Positions 43,318 to 51,763 of a stretch of 64,000 nt of DNA are shown in pieces. The position numbers and the translations under genes are program-made. The notes beneath the pieces are model-generated. The model worked only from the letters and a program-made list of their open reading frames with translations. It was not told the origin of the DNA and made no database searches. Source of the stretch: Streptomyces werraensis (lineage in GTDB: Bacteria; Actinomycetota; Actinomycetes; Streptomycetales; Streptomycetaceae); the NCBI GenBank assembly GCA_014656175.1, contig BNBX01000003.1, forward strand, positions 564,161 through 628,160, read 5' to 3'. How positions within the stretch are numbered: position 1 is the stretch's first letter; the number at the start of each line of letters is the position of its first letter.

Positions 43318-44621
43318 CCGTGACGCGGCAGGGCGTCGGGGGAGGGGCTCCCGCCTCCGATGCCCTGACGGTCCCCGGTGCGGGCCAGCGAGCGGCGGAC
43401 GGCGTCGGGGAACTCCCGCTCCACGGCGGTGTCGAGCAGCGCGAGCTGGCGGCGCACCGCGGGACGCCGCTCGGGCGGCACACCCTCCAGCAGGCCGTCC
43501 AGCAGGGCCCGCAGACGCCGGCACACCTGGAGCGACCCGATGCCGTACTCGCGGACCTCCGTCACGCCGAGTTCGAGATACTCCTCCCAGCTCCGCCCCG
43601 GTACGACGACACGCGGCACGCCGTCGGAGTCGCCGAGCACGTGCCGGCCTCTCAGCTCGGACCGGCCCACCGCGTGCAGGAACGCGTCGACGTGATTGAG
43701 GACCTGCACGGCGGTGGTCGGGTCGTTCACCGCCGAGGACAGGGCCCGGGTGGCGATGTCGGCCAGCACCCGCAGCGCGAAGGCGGGATCCTGCTCGACG
43801 GTCCGCTCGGCGCCCAGCGCCACCATCCCGGCCAGCCGGTGCGGCTCGGGCGGGGTGCGGGGCTCCCCGTGGACCTCGAGCAGCACGCCTCCAGGAGGGA
43901 CGAAGTCACCCACGCGGTGCGCCACCACCAGTACGCAGTCGTGGCGCGCGGCGAACCTCACCAGCCCGGCCACGTCCGTCCCCTGGAACGCCCCGCCGTC
44001 GGCGGACCGCACCACCTCGGCCGGCGTGCCACGGCCCGCGTGGGTCTCCCCGCCGAGCAGGCTGCACCGCCCCTGCGCCTGCACCGAGGTGCCCAGCACG
44101 CGCAGGCCGGTGCGGCGGACCCGGTCGGCGACGGCCACGGGACGCAGATCGTGGACGAACCGGTTGAGGTACACCAGCAGCATCACCAGACTGACCGCGA
44201 CGGCCAGGCCGGCCAGGGTGACGCCGAGATCGGGCACCGTGTCCGGGCCGATCCGGCGCAGCAGGGTGAACGCGAAGGCGAAGGTCCCGGCGAAGAGGGA
44301 CAGCACGGCCTTCTGGAGCCGGTTCCGGTACCACAGCCGCATGTAGCGCGGGGACAGCGTGCCGGTGGCCTGCTGGACGACCAGCACACCGATCGTGACG
44401 ACGAACCCCAGCAGGGCCACCATGGCGCCCACGATGGCGGTCAGCACGCCCGTCGCCGTGGCGGCGGTGTACCGCCAGCCGGTGGGGATGCCCACCATGT
44501 CGTCCAGCGCCAGTGCGGCCTCGCCCAGAAGAGCCCCCAGAACCAGGCCGAGCACCGGCAGGATCCACAGGCTCGTCCTGACGTACTGCCCCAGCTGGAA
44601 CCGGAAGGACCAGGTGGGCAT
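43308..44621 (-). CDS. DUF2254 membrane protein
   Basis: A 437-residue predicted membrane protein. Four segments lie within the first 155 residues (LWILPVLGLVLGALLGEA; ATGVLTAIVGAMVALLGFVVTIGVLVVQQ; AVLSLFAGTFAFAFTLL; VTLAGLAVAVSLVMLLVYL), followed by a large soluble domain with the DUF2254 blocks DCVLVVAHRVGDFVPPGGVLLEV and ALRVLADIATRALSSAVNDPTTAVQVLNHVD. No function is known. It is a single gene, convergent with the NmrA-like gene. Confidence 0.88.
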   Translation of the reverse strand: MPTWSFRFQLGQYVRTSLWILPVLGLVLGALLGEAALALDDMVGIPTGWRYTAATATGVLTAIVGAMVALLGFVVTIGVLVVQQATGTLSPRYMRLWYRNRLQKAVLSLFAGTFAFAFTLLRRIGPDTVPDLGVTLAGLAVAVSLVMLLVYLNRFVHDLRPVAVADRVRRTGLRVLGTSVQAQGRCSLLGGETHAGRGTPAEVVRSADGGAFQGTDVAGLVRFAARHDCVLVVAHRVGDFVPPGGVLLEVHGEPRTPPEPHRLAGMVALGAERTVEQDPAFALRVLADIATRALSSAVNDPTTAVQVLNHVDAFLHAVGRSELRGRHVLGDSDGVPRVVVPGRSWEEYLELGVTEVREYGIGSLQVCRRLRALLDGLLEGVPPERRPAVRRQLALLDTAVEREFPDAVRRSLARTGDRQGIGGGSPSPDALPRHGPR

Positions 44622-44720
44622 GGTCGGCCTCCGCAGTGCCCGGGAACGGGCGGACGCGGTTCACGCTACCGCCGGTGCACGGCCGGCGCAGGGCCGCGAC
44701 CGCCGGCTCCGACGCATGCT

Positions 44721-44743
44721 CGTCACCTGTTTAACAGGTGACG
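44721..44743. promoter_or_regulatory. 23-bp perfect dyad (10-3-10)
   Basis: CGTCACCTGT-TTA-ACAGGTGACG is a perfect inverted repeat 73 bp before the small ORF at 44816. The long symmetry and short AT centre suggest a strong repressor operator, although an RNA hairpin is also possible. Confidence 0.65.
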
Positions 44744-44769
44744 CGGCGCGTGCCCATACTCGGCACCCA

Positions 44770-44787
44770 CCTGACCGACCGGTCAGG
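44770..44787. promoter_or_regulatory. Second dyad CCTGACC-N4-GGTCAGG
   Basis: A perfect 7-bp inverted repeat whose centre is 46.5 bp from that of the 23-bp dyad and 37 bp from the start of the small ORF. It may be part of the same control region. Confidence 0.5.
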
Positions 44788-44815
44788 CAGCAGTCCTCGG
44801 ACAAGGAGCAGGCGC

Positions 44816-44995
44816 ATGGACCAGGTGCGCGGACCCGAGCATCCGGCGGAGGCGCGCCGCAGGGCGCGCTTCTCGAAACTGCCCGCGCGGATCCGGCTCG
44901 AGGACACCGTGGCGGAGCGGCCCGCCGCGCCCCATGCCTCGGCGGACGCCGCCGTCACCCCGGACTGGTGGCTCATCCGCATGGGCGGCATCTGA
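44816..44995 (+). CDS. Small hypothetical protein (59 aa)
   Basis: A 59-residue, charged N-terminus (EARRRARFSKLPARIRLEDTVAERP) with a hydrophobic end, TPDWWLIRMGGI. AAGGAG lies 8 nt before the ATG, and two operators precede it, so it is probably real. No family was recognised. There is no transmembrane segment, signal or metal motif. It is followed after 372 bp by an amino-acid permease on the same strand. Confidence 0.55.
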   Translation: MDQVRGPEHPAEARRRARFSKLPARIRLEDTVAERPAAPHASADAAVTPDWWLIRMGGI

Positions 44996-45367
44996 GCCCT
45001 CGCCCGGGCCGCCCGGCGCGCCCTCCGAGCGGCGCGCCCATGCCCTCAGGGAAGGCCGTCATGTTCCCCGGCAGGACCGCCCTCCGTCTGACTTCGCTCG
45101 CGGCCGCCGCATCGGTCGCCGTCAGCTGCTTCCTGGGCGTGTTCTGTCCTCACGGCCACGTGCCGGCGCCCCACGGAGACGCCCGACCGTCCGGCCCGCC
45201 ACGCCGGACGATCGCCCGTCCCGAAGCCCTCCCGATGCATCTTTTCCGGAGTCGGACGCCTCCTCGCAGGATGATTACGCCGGATTTGGCGGGATCGGAC
45301 GTGATGTCCGACCATTACTCCGGCCCGGCGATCCCGGGCACCAGTTCGACGAGAGGCGCACCACCCC
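44996..45367 (+). other. Leader region of the amino-acid permease, gene uncertain
   Basis: An ATG at 45061 with AGGGAAGG 9 nt upstream opens a frame with a signal-like start (LRLTSLAAAASVAVSCFLGVF), but the frame then runs into the permease gene and becomes arginine/proline-rich, so only a short peptide, if any, is likely. A 6-bp hairpin TCGGAC-N5-GTCCGA sits at about 45295-45311. No known riboswitch was recognised. Confidence 0.3.
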
Positions 45368-46789
45368 ATGCACGTCACCGGAACCGTCCCCCCGCCGGCT
45401 CCGGCCCCGCAGGACACCCCCGGCGGCCCCGCCCACCCCGACGGCGCCCCGGAGGGGACGGAACGGCGCGCCCGCCGCTTCGGACTGCCCGTCGCCACCG
45501 CGCTGGTCATGGGCAACATCATCGGCGGCGGCATCTTCCTGCTCCCGGCGTCCATCGCCCCGTACGGCACGATCAGCCTCGTCGCCTTCGGCGTGCTGAC
45601 GGTCGGCGCGATCGCCCTGGCCCTGGTCTTCGGCCGCCTCGCCGAACGGGACCCGCGCACCGGCGGCCCGTACGTGTACGCCCGTGAGGCCTTCGGCGAC
45701 TTCGCCGGCTTCCTCGCCGCCTGGGCGTACTGGATCACCACCTGGGTGTCCAACGCGGCCCTCGCCGTGGCCGCCGTCGGCTACCTCGACGTGCTGATCC
45801 CCGTCGGCGAGCACCGCTGGACCGCCTGCCTCGCGGCCCTCGTCATCCAGTGGCTGCCCGCCCTCGCCAACTACGCGGGCACCCGCTACGTCGGCGCCGT
45901 GCAGGTCGTGTCCACGGTGCTCAAGCTGGTGCCGCTGCTGCTCGTCGCCGTCGGCGGACTCCTCTTCTTCGACGCCGACAACCTCGGGCCCTTCCGGGCG
46001 AGCGGGGACAGCGCGATGGGCGCGGTCTCCGCCGCGGCCGCCATCCTGCTCTTCTCCTACCTCGGCGTGGAGTCCGCCGCCGTCAGCGCCGGCGAGGTGC
46101 GCGACCCCCGGCGCACCGTCGGACGCGCCACCGTCATCGGCACCGCCGGAGCGGCGGTCGTCTACCTGCTGGGCACCCTCGCCGTCTTCGGCACGGTCGC
46201 CCACGAGCGGCTCGTCGAGTCCGGCGCGCCGTTCTCGGACGCCGTCGACGGCATGTTCGGCGGCGCGTGGGGCGGCTGGGCCGTGGCGCTCGCCGCGCTG
46301 GTGTCCATGACCGGCTGCCTCAACGGCTGGACGCTTCTCAGCGCTCAGACCTCCTACGCCGCCGCCAAGGACGGGCTGTTCCCCGCGCCCCTGGCCCGCA
46401 AGCGGCGTGGCGTGCCGACGGTGGGCGTCGGCGTCACCGTGCTCCTCGCCTCGCTGCTCACGGTGTACAACTACGCCTCCGGCACGGCCCGGGTGTTCGA
46501 GACGCTGGTCCTGGTCACCACCTTCACCGCGACCGTCCCGTACCTGCTCGCGACGGCCGCGCAGCTCTACCACCTCGTCTCCGGGCAGCGGGACCGCGTC
46601 GACCGCGGGCGCCTGGTCCGCGACCTGGTCGTCGCCTCGGTCGCCGCCGCGTTCTCGCTGTGGCTGGTCGCCGGCGCCGGATACCAGGCCGTCTACCAGG
46701 GCGTGCTGTTCCTCTTCGGCGGCGTGCTGGTGTACGCCGTCATGGCGGCCCGCCGGCAGCGGGCGGCGACCCGCACCGCCGGCCGGTGA
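45368..46789 (+). CDS. APC family amino-acid permease
   Basis: A 473-residue transporter with 12 membrane segments. After a Pro-rich cytoplasmic N-terminus of about 40 residues comes the substrate-binding helix 1 motif VMGNIIGGGIFLLPASIA, and later LLFSYLGVESAAVSAGEVRDPRRTV, as in arginine/agmatine and putrescine/ornithine antiporters. It likely exchanges basic or neutral amino acids or amines. The SD (GAGAGG) is distant, about 13 nt. Two long dyads and a small ORF lie upstream on the same strand. Confidence 0.9.
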   Translation: MHVTGTVPPPAPAPQDTPGGPAHPDGAPEGTERRARRFGLPVATALVMGNIIGGGIFLLPASIAPYGTISLVAFGVLTVGAIALALVFGRLAERDPRTGGPYVYAREAFGDFAGFLAAWAYWITTWVSNAALAVAAVGYLDVLIPVGEHRWTACLAALVIQWLPALANYAGTRYVGAVQVVSTVLKLVPLLLVAVGGLLFFDADNLGPFRASGDSAMGAVSAAAAILLFSYLGVESAAVSAGEVRDPRRTVGRATVIGTAGAAVVYLLGTLAVFGTVAHERLVESGAPFSDAVDGMFGGAWGGWAVALAALVSMTGCLNGWTLLSAQTSYAAAKDGLFPAPLARKRRGVPTVGVGVTVLLASLLTVYNYASGTARVFETLVLVTTFTATVPYLLATAAQLYHLVSGQRDRVDRGRLVRDLVVASVAAAFSLWLVAGAGYQAVYQGVLFLFGGVLVYAVMAARRQRAATRTAGR

Positions 46790-46983
46790 CCGCCGCCGGC
46801 GGCGGCCGCGGGTCCTCGTAGCGGGCTCGAGGCAAATGGGGCAGCTTCCGGCGCAGGGCGTTGCCTCCGGGCGGCCCGGCAGTTGATCCAGAACACGGCG
46901 CACGTGGGGCGGCCGGTCCTTCCGGCCGCCTCACGTGCTGCCGTGCCGCCCTGTCCCGCTCCTCCCGCCGGAGGCCGCCCGCG

Positions 46984-47517
46984 ATGCACGAACCAGCCGC
47001 CCACCCGTCGCCCGAGCCGGACGCCCCACGCGTCGCCGAGCGGCGCCTCCCGGAACCCCGCCTGCTCAGCGGCGTCTACGGACTGGTCCTGGCCAGCGCC
47101 CTGGCGGCCGCCCTCGACTCACCGGACGAGCAGACCAGCCCCGGCTCCGACGCCCTGTGGGTGCTGCTCACCGCCGTCGCCGCCGCGGCCGCGCACGGCT
47201 ACGCGCACGTGCTCTCCCACCGGATGTCCGCCGAGCCCGGCGGACTGGTGGCCGGCCTGCGCGCCATGATCGCCGAGTGGCCGGTCGTCGCCGCGGCGGT
47301 CCCCACGGTCGTCCTGCTGCTCCTCGCGGTGCCCGACTGGTGGACGGAGGCCAGTGCCGTCGAGGTGGCGCTGGTGGTCAACACCCTGATCCTCGCCGGA
47401 TGGGGCATGTGGACCGCGCGCCGCGCCGGCCGTACCTGGCCCGCCTCGCTGCGGGCCGGGGCGGGGGACATGCTGATCGGCCTGGTGATCATCGGCGCGA
47501 ACGCCGTGATCAAGTAG
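46984..47517 (+). CDS. Hypothetical membrane protein
   Basis: A 177-residue protein with segments at about 28-43, 58-75, 97-116, 125-139 and 157-174. It contains LLSGVYGLVLASALAAAL, HGYAHVLSHRM and the C-terminal AGDMLIGLVIIGANAVIK; the two histidines close to membrane segments could bind metal. The pattern is common to unnamed Streptomyces proteins. Its last 8 bp overlap the opposing MOSC gene. No operon partner is visible. Confidence 0.75.
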   Translation: MHEPAAHPSPEPDAPRVAERRLPEPRLLSGVYGLVLASALAAALDSPDEQTSPGSDALWVLLTAVAAAAAHGYAHVLSHRMSAEPGGLVAGLRAMIAEWPVVAAAVPTVVLLLLAVPDWWTEASAVEVALVVNTLILAGWGMWTARRAGRTWPASLRAGAGDMLIGLVIIGANAVIK

Positions 47518-48037
47518 CACCCCGCGCCCCTCGCCGAGGGGCCGGCTCCGACAGCACCTCGAACCGGGCCGACCCGACGAGGAGGACGCCGTCGTCGAGC
47601 GGCGTGCACCGCACCCCGCCCTTGTCCCGGAGCGCCTTCTGCGCGCCCGGGCCGACGGTGACGTTCATCCAGGCGCAGGGCCGCGCCGGACGGTTCAGCG
47701 AGAACCGCACCGGACCCTGCCCGCAGTCCAGACTCACCGTCGCGCCCACCAGCGCGTCGACGTCGACACCCCGCAGCAGCACGTTGCGGCGGGTCTGCCG
47801 CAGGTCGACGGCGGGATCGATGTCCGTGGGGAGGTTCTCCGCGGACATCATCGTCACGGAGGCGTCCCGGTGCGCGGCCTGCGCGAAGTAGCGGTCGCCC
47901 ACCAGCCCCAAGCCCGCCCGCACCTCCGCGCGCCGGACGCGTTCGTCGCCCGGACCGGGCGCGGGCCCCTCCGAGGGCCGCCCGGCCAGCCGGTGCGCGG
48001 GCGACACCAGAAGCTGCACCACCTCGACGTCGACCAT
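47510..48037 (-). CDS. MOSC domain protein
   Basis: A 175-residue MOSC protein, related to the C-terminal domain of the Moco sulfurase. It includes LVGDRYFAQAAHRDASVTMMSAENL, RRNVLLRGVDVDALVGATVSL and the conserved cysteine in RPARPCAWMNVTVGPGAQKAL, which would carry sulfur. MOSC proteins transfer or reduce using molybdenum cofactor, e.g. N-hydroxylated compounds. There is no fused beta-barrel or ferredoxin domain. A molybdenum enzyme occurs in the window at 35.2 kb but is not linked. Confidence 0.88.
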   Translation of the reverse strand: MVDVEVVQLLVSPAHRLAGRPSEGPAPGPGDERVRRAEVRAGLGLVGDRYFAQAAHRDASVTMMSAENLPTDIDPAVDLRQTRRNVLLRGVDVDALVGATVSLDCGQGPVRFSLNRPARPCAWMNVTVGPGAQKALRDKGGVRCTPLDDGVLLVGSARFEVLSEPAPRRGARGAT

Positions 48038-48079
48038 GCGCCACCTCGTCGGCTCCGGAGGACACGACCGGCACCGACC

Positions 48080-49216
48080 CTACCCGCCGGAACCGGCCCC
48101 GTCCGCCGCCGGCGGCGCGGGCGCCTCCGCTCCCCGCCCCGTGACCCGCAGCACCACCGTGGCGGTGACACCCGCCAGCGTGCCCCACGGCACCGCCGCG
48201 CTCGTCCCCTCACCGAGCCCGGACGCGGCCTGGAGCAGATGCCAGGACGTCGTCCCGCCGTCGACCACCGTCACACGCCACAGGTGCCGCACCAGCAGCC
48301 CCAGGACAACGGCGCACACCGTGCACGCGGCCATCGCCGGGACCGAGACCCGGGTGAGCATCCCCGGCAGCCACCGCAGCGCACACCACACCACCGCCAG
48401 CAGCAGCACATCACCGAACCGCACCAGCAGCCAGTCCCACAGTCCGACCCCCGACGGACCCGACCAGGCGCCGAGCAGCAGCCACTGCCGCAGCAGGTCA
48501 CCCGGTTCGGAAAGGAACCCGCCGCCCGTGAACACGGTCTGGATGCGCGCCGCGTTCGCCTGGTACGACAGCACCACCACGGACACGGCGACCACCGCGG
48601 TGCCGATGGTCGCGGCCACGACGGCGGTCCGCGCCGGGACGTCCCCGCGCGGCAGCGGGTCGGCGTTCTTGAGCGCCAGCCGGGTCACGAACACCGTCCA
48701 CACCGCCGCGGCGAGCGCCAGCGGCACCAGCACCGTCCGCCCGGTCGAGGCCAGCGCGGCGAGCTGCGGCAGGAACCGGTAACTCCCGCGCCCACCGGAC
48801 GCGATCATCCACGGAGCCGACACGGTCACCGCGAGGGTGCCCGCGACCACTCCCCACGCCCACAGCGCCAGAACCGCCTGCCAGACCCGGCCGCGCTCCG
48901 CCGGCAGCCGCCGGACCAGCAGCAGGGACCCGGCCGCGTGGACCAGGAACACGGCGACGAAGCGGATCTGCATCGCCGTGTCGTGCAGGGCGAGGTAACT
49001 GGCGCCGTCGGCCGTCACCGCCACGGATGCGCCGGGCTGCGGGTCGTACGCCCACGGGTTCAGCCAGGACCGCAGCGCGTTCACCGTCTCGATGCCCAGC
49101 GCGCCGGTGGCGCCGTCCAGGTCCAGCGCGTCGGCGCTCGCCCCCGCCCACCACAGCAGCAGCGTCAGCATCAGGCCGCCCGCCACGGCCGGTACCGCCG
49201 CGTGCCGGTACTCCAT
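48080..49216 (-). CDS. Hypothetical multi-pass membrane protein
   Basis: A 378-residue protein with about eight hydrophobic segments, the first a signal-anchor-like AAVPAVAGGLMLTLLLWWAGA. An extracellular loop near 40-75 contains ALRSWLNPWAYDPQPGASVAVTADG. No motif links it to a known transporter or enzyme. It starts at 49216 without a clear SD. The 42-bp gap to the MOSC gene on the same strand makes a joint transcript likely. Confidence 0.7.
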   Translation of the reverse strand: MEYRHAAVPAVAGGLMLTLLLWWAGASADALDLDGATGALGIETVNALRSWLNPWAYDPQPGASVAVTADGASYLALHDTAMQIRFVAVFLVHAAGSLLLVRRLPAERGRVWQAVLALWAWGVVAGTLAVTVSAPWMIASGGRGSYRFLPQLAALASTGRTVLVPLALAAAVWTVFVTRLALKNADPLPRGDVPARTAVVAATIGTAVVAVSVVVLSYQANAARIQTVFTGGGFLSEPGDLLRQWLLLGAWSGPSGVGLWDWLLVRFGDVLLLAVVWCALRWLPGMLTRVSVPAMAACTVCAVVLGLLVRHLWRVTVVDGGTTSWHLLQAASGLGEGTSAAVPWGTLAGVTATVVLRVTGRGAEAPAPPAADGAGSGG

Positions 49217-49450
49217 GTCCCGCCCCCCTGTGTCCTGTTCTCGTCCCCTGTGCCACGACAGGCCGTGGCCCGGAGGACGTTACGCGCCGGTGATCACATG
49301 GGGGTCACGGTGCCGCTGCGAAGCCTGAGGCGAGGGCCCGGCAGCAGGTGGGGATCCGGAAGCGTGTTCGCGCCGGGAGCGGGAACGAGAGGTCGCACGG
49401 ACCGCCCGGTCCGTGGCTCACCGCCCCGTCGCATCACCCTGGAGGACTTC

Positions 49451-49693
49451 ATGATGGTCGTCGGCATCATCGCCGTCTGCGTGGTCATCGCCGTGCTGGC
49501 CTTCTTCGTCCCACGCCTGTCGCGGCACCCGCAGAACGGGACGCAACGCACCCTGGGATTCGGCTCGCGCGCCGGCTCCAAGGCGCCGGGGCCGCTGGGC
49601 CGGCTCCTCAGCAAGCCTTTCAACTCCAGCTCTCGCGCCGTCGGCCGCAGCGGCTCCGCCGGCCGCCGCGCGCGCGGCAAGATGCCGTTCTGA
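49451..49693 (+). CDS. Small single-pass membrane protein (DUF6411-like)
   Basis: An 80-residue protein. A membrane segment opens it (MMVVGIIAVCVVIAVLAFFVP) and a basic, glycine/serine-rich tail follows (RHPQNGTQRTLGFGSRAG, RLLSKPFNSSSRAVGRSGSAGRR). This matches, as I recall it, the Streptomyces DUF6411 type; function is unknown. GGAGG lies 5 nt before the ATG. The 234 bp upstream hold no other gene. Confidence 0.65.
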   Translation: MMVVGIIAVCVVIAVLAFFVPRLSRHPQNGTQRTLGFGSRAGSKAPGPLGRLLSKPFNSSSRAVGRSGSAGRRARGKMPF

Positions 49694-49712
49694 GCCCGCG
49701 TGCCAGGAGGGG

Positions 49713-50339
49713 TCACGACGTACGGGGCGGTACCGCCGTGGCGTACCGCGGCCGGCCCGCGGGCCGGTAGGCGTGGCACGTCACCCCGCCCGGCGTGGCC
49801 CACGAGTCCACCAGCTCCAGCGCGCTGTCCGGGCCGTCCGCGGGGAACAGCCGCGTGCCCTGACCCACGATCACCGGATACGTCAGGAGCAGCATCTCGT
49901 CGATCAGACCCTCGGCGGCCAGCCACCGCACCAGTTGTCCGCTGCCGTGCACCTGGAGCTCACCGGGCATCCGCTCCTTGAGCTCCCGCACGGCGGCGGC
50001 GGGGTCACCGGCCAGCACGGTCGTGTGCGCCCAGCCCGGGTCGGTGAGCGTCTTCGACACGACGTACTTCGGCCGCGCGTGCAGCGGCGCCGCGACCGGA
50101 TTGTCCTCCGGATCGGCCATGGCGCCCCAGGAGGCGGCGAAGATCTCGTAGGTCCTGCGCCCGAACAGGAACGCGTCGGCCCGCCCGTACACCCCGCCGA
50201 GACGGGTCATGGTCTCCTCGTCCACGAGCGGCAGGGCCCAGCCGCCGCGCTCGAAACCGCCCCGGCGGTCCTCGTCCGCCAGGCCGAGGCCCTGCATGAC
50301 GCCGTCGACGGAGATGTTGGTGACGGTGGTCAGCTTCAT
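49713..50339 (-). CDS. Dihydrofolate reductase family protein (RibD C-terminal type)
   Basis: A 208-residue protein of the RibD C-terminal/DHFR-like family. It begins LTTVTNISVDGVMQGLG, has LFGRRTYEIFAASWGAM for NADPH contact, and LQVHGSGQLVRWLAAEGLIDEMLLLTYPVIVGQGTRLF, the most conserved block. These proteins are common in actinomycetes, reduce unknown substrates and are unlikely to be true folate enzymes. The start is the ATG at 50339. It is divergent from the PAS-phosphatase gene. Confidence 0.88.
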   Translation of the reverse strand: MKLTTVTNISVDGVMQGLGLADEDRRGGFERGGWALPLVDEETMTRLGGVYGRADAFLFGRRTYEIFAASWGAMADPEDNPVAAPLHARPKYVVSKTLTDPGWAHTTVLAGDPAAAVRELKERMPGELQVHGSGQLVRWLAAEGLIDEMLLLTYPVIVGQGTRLFPADGPDSALELVDSWATPGGVTCHAYRPAGRPRYATAVPPRTS

Positions 50340-50512
50340 GGTGTCCGCTCCCGTCGGCCGGCACGGCGCCCGGTGCGCCGCCTCCTGCGGGTGGGACTCC
50401 GCAGGCCCGCCGGACTCATCGGCGTGTCGCTCCGAAGCCGGGCGACCCGACGGACCCGGGCTTCGCGGCGCATACTGACGGTGACGCGCCGACACCGGAC
50501 GGGAGACCGCAC

Positions 50513-51754
50513 ATGAGCCCACCGCGGGTCGACCACCGGGCCCTTTTCTCGGTCCTGCCCAGCCCGTACCTGGTGCTGGACGCCGACCTCACCGTCGTCG
50601 ACGTCAACGAGATGTACCTGAGAGTGACCGGCCGCGCCCGTGAGGAGCTGATCGGCCGCTACCTCTTCGACATCTACCCGGACAACCCCGAGGACCCGGC
50701 GGCCGACGGCATCCGCAGCCTGAGCGCCTCACTCCTGCGCGTCCTGCGGACCAAGGAACCGGACACGCTCGCCGTGCAGCGGTACGACCTCCCGGTGCCC
50801 GGCCGCCCCGGCGCCTTCCAGGAACGCTGGTGGTCGCCGGTCAACACGCCCGTCCTCGGCCCCGACGGCGAGATCGAATGGATCGTCCACCGTGTCGAGG
50901 ACATGACCGAGTTCCTGCTGTCCCGCCCCGTGCACGACACACCGACCGGCCGCGTGCGCACCCGGGCCGTCACGGAGGCCGAGCTGTACGCGAAGGCGCG
51001 GCAGTTGCAGGAGACCAACGACAAGCTCCGCGCCGCCCACGACTGGGAACGCCGTACTGCGCTCGCCCTCCAGGACGTCATGCTGCACGCCCCGGACCTG
51101 GCCGCGCACCGCGGCATCGCCGTGCGCTACATGCCGGCCACCCGTTCCCTCAACGTGTGCGGCGACTGGTACGACGTGGTGGACCTGGACGACGACAGCT
51201 TCACCGTCGCGGTCGGCGACGTCGTCGGCCACGGCCTGGAGGCCGCCGCCGTGATGGGCATGCTGCGCAGCGCCCTGTCAGCCGCCGTGCGCGCCATCCG
51301 CGAGCCCGGCGCGGCGATGGACCTCCTCAGCCGGTACGCCCGGACCTTCGAGGGCGCGCTGGCGACCACCGCCGCCAAGGCCGTCGTGGACACCCGCGCC
51401 CGCACCGTCACCTACACCTGCGCGGGCCACCCCCCGCCGGTGCTGGGACGGCGGGACGGCCCGGCGGTCCTGCTCGACCAGGCCACGGACCCGCCGTTGG
51501 GCGTCCTCACCGAACAGGCCCCGCGTCCGCAGGCCACCGTCTCCTACGCCCCGGGCGACACCCTGGTGCTCTACACCGACGGCCTGATCGAACGCCGGGG
51601 CGAGGACATCGACGCGGGTCTGCTGCGCCTCACCGACGCGGTCGCCCACCACGCCGACCTCGACCCGGAACCCCTCGCCGACACCCTGCTCACCCGTATG
51701 GGCGTGGCCGACGGGGGCCGCGACGACATCGCGCTGATCGTCGTACGCCTGTAG
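50513..51754 (+). CDS. PAS domain-PP2C (SpoIIE/RsbU-type) phosphatase
   Basis: A 413-residue signalling protein. Residues 10-140 form a PAS domain (LVLDADLTVVDVNEMYLRVTGRAREELIGR, with PAC-like ERWWSPVNTPVLGPDGEIEWIVHRVED); a linker helix follows at about 155-185; the PP2C domain has GDWYDVVDLDD, VGDVVGHGLEAAAVM, LVLYTDGLIERRGEDID and GGRDDIALIVV with the metal aspartates. It dephosphorylates anti-anti-sigma factors in response to the signal sensed by PAS. No such partner gene is adjacent, as is usual for Streptomyces. Confidence 0.92.
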   Translation: MSPPRVDHRALFSVLPSPYLVLDADLTVVDVNEMYLRVTGRAREELIGRYLFDIYPDNPEDPAADGIRSLSASLLRVLRTKEPDTLAVQRYDLPVPGRPGAFQERWWSPVNTPVLGPDGEIEWIVHRVEDMTEFLLSRPVHDTPTGRVRTRAVTEAELYAKARQLQETNDKLRAAHDWERRTALALQDVMLHAPDLAAHRGIAVRYMPATRSLNVCGDWYDVVDLDDDSFTVAVGDVVGHGLEAAAVMGMLRSALSAAVRAIREPGAAMDLLSRYARTFEGALATTAAKAVVDTRARTVTYTCAGHPPPVLGRRDGPAVLLDQATDPPLGVLTEQAPRPQATVSYAPGDTLVLYTDGLIERRGEDIDAGLLRLTDAVAHHADLDPEPLADTLLTRMGVADGGRDDIALIVVRL

Positions 51755-51763
51755 ACCGCGGGG

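Noticed and set aside
45230-45367. Guanidine or other riboswitch before the amino-acid permease
   Set aside because: Only a 6-bp hairpin and a GACGAGAGG stretch were found; the arrangement does not fit any known class.
44996-45687. Full-length protein from ATG 45061 to 45687
   Set aside because: It would overlap the permease by 320 bp in another frame and turns into Arg/Pro-rich sequence there.
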